64,000 nt of DNA from Fibrobacter sp. UWB10. GTDB taxonomy: Bacteria; Fibrobacterota; Fibrobacteria; Fibrobacterales; Fibrobacteraceae. The DNA is taken from positions 1 through 64,000 of the forward strand of contig NZ_FXUE01000001.1 in NCBI RefSeq assembly GCF_900182935.1. The letters are read 5' to 3'. Shown here in pieces: positions 59,775 to 64,000 of the stretch (the first letter of the stretch is position 1; every line of letters begins with the position of its first letter). The translations under genes were made by a program, and so were the position numbers. A model generated the notes under the pieces. That model ran no database searches. It was not told the origin of the DNA and saw only the letters and a program-made list of their open reading frames with translations.

Positions 59775-61670
59775 ATGATTATCGACCAAGAACATGCAGG
59801 AATTGTCATGCGAGCCAAGACCCATCCGCGACAGCTGGGAATCCCTTTAAGTCGCTGGGGCCGAAATCTGATTGCATGCTGCCCGTTTCATTCTCCCGAA
59901 GAAACGTCTCTGTTCTTTTATGACGCTTTAGGATACTGGCGCTATCGTTGCTTGCAGTGCGGCAGCGAAGGTGACCTTGTTGAATTTGTAATGCGCAGTC
60001 GCTTTAACGGCATGGACGAACAAGCCGCTAGAGCGGAAGCTGTAGACTTTTTAGGAACGCTTGAACCGGATCGCGACCGCGAACAAGATGAACATCCGTG
60101 GATCAAGGAAATCGGTGGCGAAAAATCCAAGGTTCTCGAAAACTTTGTGCGCTACTGCCACTGGGCCGCCTGCAGAAGCCCGTCTTCGGCCGACTTCTTG
60201 GCCGCCCGCGGATGGAGCATTGGTCAGGCTCAGCTTTATGGCATTGGCTATTACAGCGGCGACCCGGAACCGTTCGTGAGCTTCTGCATGATGTCGGGCA
60301 TTGAACGCCACCAAATCAGTTTTTATCTGGACAACTTGGATGCCTACCACGAACCGCGTATCACGATTCCTGCCCGCAATTCTAAGGGCTTGATTCACTC
60401 CGTTTACGGTCGCCTGATCGATGAATCTGACGGACCGCACACCTATGTTTCTTACGCCTCGGGCCCGGCAGACATTCCGTTCAACATTCAGTCCGACATT
60501 ACAAAACCTGTAATTGTCGAAGGCTTCTTCGATGCACTGACCGCCGACCTCGCCGGCATTCCGGGTGTGGTTTCGACCATGTACCAGGAACTGAGCCTGA
60601 GCCACCTGTACAAGCTGAAGGCTTGCGGAGCCGAATCGGTAACGGTTATCTTAAGGCGCGAACAGGACCGCCGCGAACAGGAATACCGCATTCAGAAATA
60701 CCTGAAAATGGCCGAGCACCTCGGTCTGAAATTCAAGTCCATCGTTCTCCCGAAAGACGAAACGGTCGACATTGTGGTCCGCAAGAACGGCGCCGACCAG
60801 TTGCTTTCGCTTGTCGAAAATACAGTCGAAGACACGGTACACACCCACCGCCGCTCCATGCTGTTGCAGGACATCAAGGAAAACTTCGATGCCGCCATGG
60901 TTTGCCCGCCGGATGTAAGCGTTGGCTACGCCCTCAACACCTTCCCGAAGTTGACTCAGGAAATTGACGGCATTCAGTCTGGCTGCTTCTATGTGTCATC
61001 GAAGCCCTTCGGCCTGAAGACGACCCTCCTTTCGAGCCTTGCTTTGGATTTGGTCCAAAGTAACCCGAAGCTCAAGCTGATTTACATTGCCCTCGAAACG
61101 CCTCGCCGTCAAATCTTTGACAGGCTCGTCGCCATGCTGATTGGCGAATCGGTGCTGACCGTGCGCAAACAAAGCGAAGACGAAGGCGTAAACCAGAAGA
61201 TTCTGGAAGCGACCCGCGACCTGATGGCATTCGTGCGCAACAACCGCTTGGAAATCTGGGACGACCAATTTGATTTCGACAATATTGAACTGCTTGCGAA
61301 CTTGAGAGAAGAAATCAAACAGCACCACAACTTGGTCGTTGTCATTGACGGCATCGACCATTTGAAGGTTTCGGACTACGCGGAACTTCTGGACATTCAC
61401 GAAAGACGTTCTTCGGTAATCCTCGACTTGTACAAGGCCCTGGACATTCCGATGTTCGTTGGCGGAGAGCTCATCTCTTCTGACGAAGGACTTGTGGGAC
61501 CACGCGCCTACCTGCGCGATTCCGATGCCATTTACTGGCTGGAATCCAAGGACGGGAAAATGGTTCTTACCGTCGATTCCAAGCGCTTGGGCAACAACCA
61601 GCTGTACCAAGGTTCGATTTCAATCGACCCGGCTTCTAACCGCATGCAAGAAGAAGCCGAGATCGACTAA
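59775..61670 (+). CDS. DnaG/Toprim-DnaB-type primase-helicase fusion, catalytically eroded
   Basis: A 631-residue protein with the order of T7 gp4/Twinkle. A CHC2-like zinc finger (C36-x2-H39, C59-x2-C62), a Toprim domain (about 240-345) with Glu249 in VEGFFDAL, and a RecA/DnaB-like ATPase (about 400-625) with Walker B LVVVIDGID. In active primases the second Toprim motif is DxD; here it is R294-R295-E296. Walker A is also off-type, SSKPFGLKTT (408-417), with Leu before the Lys. Priming is therefore unlikely and ATP hydrolysis uncertain. An AGAGGA SD precedes the ATG. Its TAA overlaps the next ATG (TAATG). A chromosomal repair or recombination role near ruvC is speculation. Confidence 0.75.
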   Translation: MIIDQEHAGIVMRAKTHPRQLGIPLSRWGRNLIACCPFHSPEETSLFFYDALGYWRYRCLQCGSEGDLVEFVMRSRFNGMDEQAARAEAVDFLGTLEPDRDREQDEHPWIKEIGGEKSKVLENFVRYCHWAACRSPSSADFLAARGWSIGQAQLYGIGYYSGDPEPFVSFCMMSGIERHQISFYLDNLDAYHEPRITIPARNSKGLIHSVYGRLIDESDGPHTYVSYASGPADIPFNIQSDITKPVIVEGFFDALTADLAGIPGVVSTMYQELSLSHLYKLKACGAESVTVILRREQDRREQEYRIQKYLKMAEHLGLKFKSIVLPKDETVDIVVRKNGADQLLSLVENTVEDTVHTHRRSMLLQDIKENFDAAMVCPPDVSVGYALNTFPKLTQEIDGIQSGCFYVSSKPFGLKTTLLSSLALDLVQSNPKLKLIYIALETPRRQIFDRLVAMLIGESVLTVRKQSEDEGVNQKILEATRDLMAFVRNNRLEIWDDQFDFDNIELLANLREEIKQHHNLVVVIDGIDHLKVSDYAELLDIHERRSSVILDLYKALDIPMFVGGELISSDEGLVGPRAYLRDSDAIYWLESKDGKMVLTVDSKRLGNNQLYQGSISIDPASNRMQEEAEID

Positions 61671-62857
61671 TGTTCACCATAGTTGATTTCAACAACTTCT
61701 GGAGTCCATCGGGCGGTGGCGTACGACGCTACCACCTGCAAAAGATGGCATTTTACGAACAACAAGAAGAAGTCTTGTCGGTGTTCGTGATGCCGGATTC
61801 CAAGACTTATACCGAACAGAAAAGCAACGGGCTCATTATCGAGCACGTGGAAGCGTACCGATTCCCGGGCAAGTGGGAATACCGCTTTATGTGGCGTCCG
61901 TCGCAAATCAAGCCCATCCTTGAGAAGTACAAGCCCCAAGTGATTGAAGTCGGTTCGCCCTATATTTTGCCGACCGTGGTGCGACACGTTGCCAAGAAGG
62001 TTGTGCCCAACGCCATTCTTTTGAGTTTCTGGCATGCGGACTTTCCCATTACCTACGTGCAACGCCCCGTGACAAACAAGTTCGGCCGTACGCTAGGCAT
62101 TTTGGCGAAGAAGGTCGCCTTCTGGTACGCTAGACAAGAATTCAAGCATTTTGACGGCATCCAGGTTTCTTGCGACGAAGTCCTGAAGCGCCTCGAAAAG
62201 AATCGCCTGCCCAAATCGCACTGGATTCCGCTCGGTTGCGATATTCAGATGTTCTCGCCCGCAAAACGCGACGAAGCGCTTGTTCAGAAATTAAAAGCCG
62301 GAAAACCGGAACGACTCACTATCTTTTTCCCGCATCGTTTTTGCGAAGAAAAGGGAATCGAGCTCTTGTTGGGCGCCTACCCCCTGATTGCAGAAAAGCT
62401 GGGATGCGAACCGGCGCTTGTCTTTGCCGGCACAGGCCCGTACCTGCCGCAGGTCGAAGAAGCGGTCAAGAAGCATTCTCACATTCAATACGCCGGATTC
62501 ATTTCGTCGATCGATGAAATGGCAAGACATTACGCCAGCGTAGACATGGGACTGGCCCTTTCGGGCTGGGAAACCTTCGGGCTTTCGATTCTGGAAAGCA
62601 TGGCCTGCGGAAACGCCCAAATTGGGGCAAGCACAGGCGCCGCTGCTGAACATGTGCTGAACTCAGGTGCTGGCGTTGTCTTGAAAAAGCGCACGCCCGA
62701 AGCCCTGGCAGACGCCATTGTAGAACTTTACCGTTCGGACCTGAGCCAAAAGAAGGCAAACGCCCGAACCTACGCCGAAAAATTTAGTTGGAACGATTGC
62801 TTTAAGCGGCAATTGGACCTTTACAAACAAATTTATAATCAAAAGAGGAAATCATGA
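61670..62857 (+). CDS. GT4-family glycosyltransferase
   Basis: A 395-residue GT-B glycosyltransferase. The N-terminal nucleotide-free domain starts VDFNNFWSPSGGGVRRYHLQKMAF; the C-terminal donor-binding domain has HRFCEEKGIELLLGAYPLI, and the conserved E-x7-E as GLALSGWETFGLSILESMACG. It is expected to transfer a sugar from a nucleotide-sugar to a lipid or envelope glycan. Closely related enzymes include mannosyl- and glucosyltransferases. The TGA overlaps the next ATG (ATGA). Confidence 0.92.
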   Translation: MFTIVDFNNFWSPSGGGVRRYHLQKMAFYEQQEEVLSVFVMPDSKTYTEQKSNGLIIEHVEAYRFPGKWEYRFMWRPSQIKPILEKYKPQVIEVGSPYILPTVVRHVAKKVVPNAILLSFWHADFPITYVQRPVTNKFGRTLGILAKKVAFWYARQEFKHFDGIQVSCDEVLKRLEKNRLPKSHWIPLGCDIQMFSPAKRDEALVQKLKAGKPERLTIFFPHRFCEEKGIELLLGAYPLIAEKLGCEPALVFAGTGPYLPQVEEAVKKHSHIQYAGFISSIDEMARHYASVDMGLALSGWETFGLSILESMACGNAQIGASTGAAAEHVLNSGAGVVLKKRTPEALADAIVELYRSDLSQKKANARTYAEKFSWNDCFKRQLDLYKQIYNQKRKS

Positions 62858-63171
62858 TCCGTCACATTGTATTTTGGAAATTGAAGAGTGAAGCTGAAGG
62901 TGCTTCTGCAAAAGAAAACGGCCAGAAGATGGTCGATGCATTCCACGCTTTGGCCGGAAAGATTCCTGGTCTCTTGAGCATTGAATCGGGTTTGAACTTT
63001 AACAAGGCCGAACTGGGCAACGGGGATGTAGAATACGATGTCGCACTCGACACTACATTCCACACCAAAGCAGCACTCGACATTTACCAGAACCATCCGG
63101 AACATTTGGCAATTGTATCGTTTGTTAAAAAAGTCGTAACAGAACGCCATGCAGTTGATTTCGAGTTCTAA
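62854..63171 (+). CDS. Dabb-family (stress-responsive alpha/beta barrel) protein
   Basis: A 105-residue protein with the Dabb signature: IRHIVFWKLK at the N-terminus, IPGLLSIESGLNF, DVALDTTFHTKAALDIYQNHPEH and the C-terminal VVTERHAVDFE. Such proteins form dimers; their roles are varied and mostly unknown. The ATG overlaps the glycosyltransferase stop, with an AAGAGGAAA SD. Confidence 0.9.
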   Translation: MIRHIVFWKLKSEAEGASAKENGQKMVDAFHALAGKIPGLLSIESGLNFNKAELGNGDVEYDVALDTTFHTKAALDIYQNHPEHLAIVSFVKKVVTERHAVDFEF

Positions 63172-63236
63172 TCGTTGAGCTTGGAAAAAACTCATTTTAT
63201 TTTGTAAGACTCACGACAAATCTCATTTCTTTTTGC

Positions 63237-63242
63237 TAAATT
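63237..63242 (+). promoter_or_regulatory. -10 hexamer 7 nt before a start codon
   Basis: TAAATT in CTTTTTGCTAAATTA lies exactly 7 nt before the ATG at 63250; no SD is present. Confidence 0.5.
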
Positions 63243-63249
63243 ATTGAAT

Positions 63250-63744
63250 ATGGTTCAATACAGTCAAACTTCATGGCAGGAATATACTCTGGCAAATTTG
63301 CTGGAGACCATGCGCTATGCGCCCATGAACGTGACTATCGGAAAATCCCCCGTTGTACACTATACGCTGCCCAAGGCAATCGAAGCTGGCGAAATCGTAC
63401 GCTACACTGTTGTAGTCGGGTTCCGCAAGATTTGCTGGACGGGCCGCATTAGTGCAATCAACAAGGGCAAAATCATGGTCCGCCTGGACAAGGGTCCTTT
63501 CCGCGGATTCAATGCGAGCCACGAATTTGTAGACGAAGGCAATTTGACCGCCTGCTACGACGACTTTTCTTTCCAAGGATTCAGCGAATTCCCGGAAGAA
63601 GCTTTTGCAAAAGTGATGGACAACGCTTCGATTGTTTACGCTGTGGCTAGCCGTAAGGACGCCCGCGATACTCTCGCAGCCATCGAAAGCAAGAAACAGA
63701 CCCAAGGGTTCAGCGCCATCGACCAATCCGCTACCGCCGGATAG
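63250..63744 (+). CDS. SRPBCC/polyketide-cyclase-like protein
   Basis: A 164-residue cytoplasmic protein. The segment ICWTGRISAINKGKIMVRLDKGPFRGFNASHEFVDEGNL resembles the START-like SRPBCC fold where a W-x-I strand, a GPF turn and an HEF strand recur (COQ10/cyclase type). Such proteins bind lipids or quinone-like ligands. The next gene is a UbiD-family decarboxylase, which would fit a quinone-related role, as inference. The ATG at 63250 is preceded by TAAATT 7 nt upstream and no SD; a TTG 6 nt upstream is less likely. Confidence 0.65.
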   Translation: MVQYSQTSWQEYTLANLLETMRYAPMNVTIGKSPVVHYTLPKAIEAGEIVRYTVVVGFRKICWTGRISAINKGKIMVRLDKGPFRGFNASHEFVDEGNLTACYDDFSFQGFSEFPEEAFAKVMDNASIVYAVASRKDARDTLAAIESKKQTQGFSAIDQSATAG

Positions 63745-63758
63745 CAGCGGAGATTTCC

Positions 63759-64000
63759 ATGTACAGAAACCTGGAACAGGCACTGCTAGATCTTGAACGA
63801 GCAGGCATGCTCAAGCGCATTCAGCGCGAGGTGGACCCGTACTTGGAAATGGCCGAAATTGCCCGCCAGGCATTTGAAAACAAGGGACCGGCCATTCTTT
63901 TCGAACATGTGAAAGGAAGCCCGTTCAGGGCCGTTTGCAATATCTTTGGCACGCAGGAACGGCTTGATTTTCTGTTCCGCGACACCCTGAAAGGGACTCA
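63759..64000 (+). CDS. UbiD-family prenylated-flavin decarboxylase, N-terminal part
   Basis: The gene runs off the right edge; about 80 residues are visible. MYRNLEQALLDLERAGMLKRIQREVDPYLEMAEIARQAF and GPAILFEHVKGSPFRAVCNIFGT match the UbiD N-terminal domain (YRDL-LE-G-L-RI-VDP-LE). UbiD removes a carboxyl group from hydroxybenzoate-type or futalosine-pathway menaquinone intermediates with prenylated FMN. A GCGGAG SD lies ahead of the ATG, 14 nt after the SRPBCC gene. The substrate cannot be told here. Confidence 0.88.
   Translation, partial: MYRNLEQALLDLERAGMLKRIQREVDPYLEMAEIARQAFENKGPAILFEHVKGSPFRAVCNIFGTQERLDFLFRDTLKGT

Overview
The window looks like chromosomal DNA of a Fibrobacter-type bacterium (Fibrobacterota). 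The case rests on family content: two proteins carry the Fibrobacter succinogenes major paralogous (FISUMP) domain (737-1336, 18282-19220), one belongs to the TIGR02147/DUF4423 family typical of this phylum (29386-30237), and a lipoprotein has long poly-serine linkers (1-365). There is also a GH8 oligoxylanase-like enzyme, many secreted beta-rich and lipoproteins, and an LpxH/Lnt envelope gene set. No insertion sequence, integrase, prophage module or CRISPR array was found. The species call is inference.

Layout. 1-2000: envelope and secreted proteins plus a gene-free repeat region. 2000-7600: clpB behind a textbook sigma-54 promoter, then hisC-hisN divergent from a beta-barrel-like protein. 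7600-13830: comEC, a metzincin-like lipoprotein, DUF4416, a membrane-anchored HExxH protease and asparaginase. 13890-18132: fabV, a fused MetX-MetW protein, YicC. 18282-24712: FISUMP/MORN lipoprotein, GH8, a thioredoxin-reductase-like enzyme, a radical SAM protein, and the operon trxA-hisF-tldD on the minus strand. 24750-30237: envelope proteins, an RsmB-like methyltransferase, tRNA-Gln(CTG) with its own promoter and terminator, and the TIGR02147 protein-lipoprotein pair. 30380-39442: a candidate orphan small RNA, unknown genes, lpxH, rsmI, lnt, two alpha/beta-hydrolase-fold proteins that lack the nucleophilic serine, a TPM protein and two small unknown genes. 39572-45124: CotH-like secreted protein, DUF3300 protein with His/Pro repeats, a small lipoprotein, glnS. 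45259-54960: a degenerate primase-helicase, a TrmA-like protein without its catalytic motifs, a LysM protein, and a histidine kinase-response regulator-beta-propeller operon. 55089-64000: peptide-binding lipoprotein, pssA, ruvC with two cytoplasmic-looking murein peptidases, a second degenerate primase-helicase, a GT4 glycosyltransferase, a Dabb protein, an SRPBCC-like protein and the start of a ubiD-family gene.

Three observations stand out. First, about eleven genes have a TAnnTT (mostly TAAATT/TATATT) hexamer placed 5-8 nt before the start codon and no Shine-Dalgarno, which predicts leaderless mRNAs next to ordinary SD-led genes. Second, clpB carries a perfect -24/-12 sigma-54 promoter with two upstream 12-bp repeats. 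Third, two separate primase-helicase-like proteins and a neighbouring TrmA-like protein keep their folds but have lost signature catalytic residues. All function calls come from reading motifs by eye; no database search was run.
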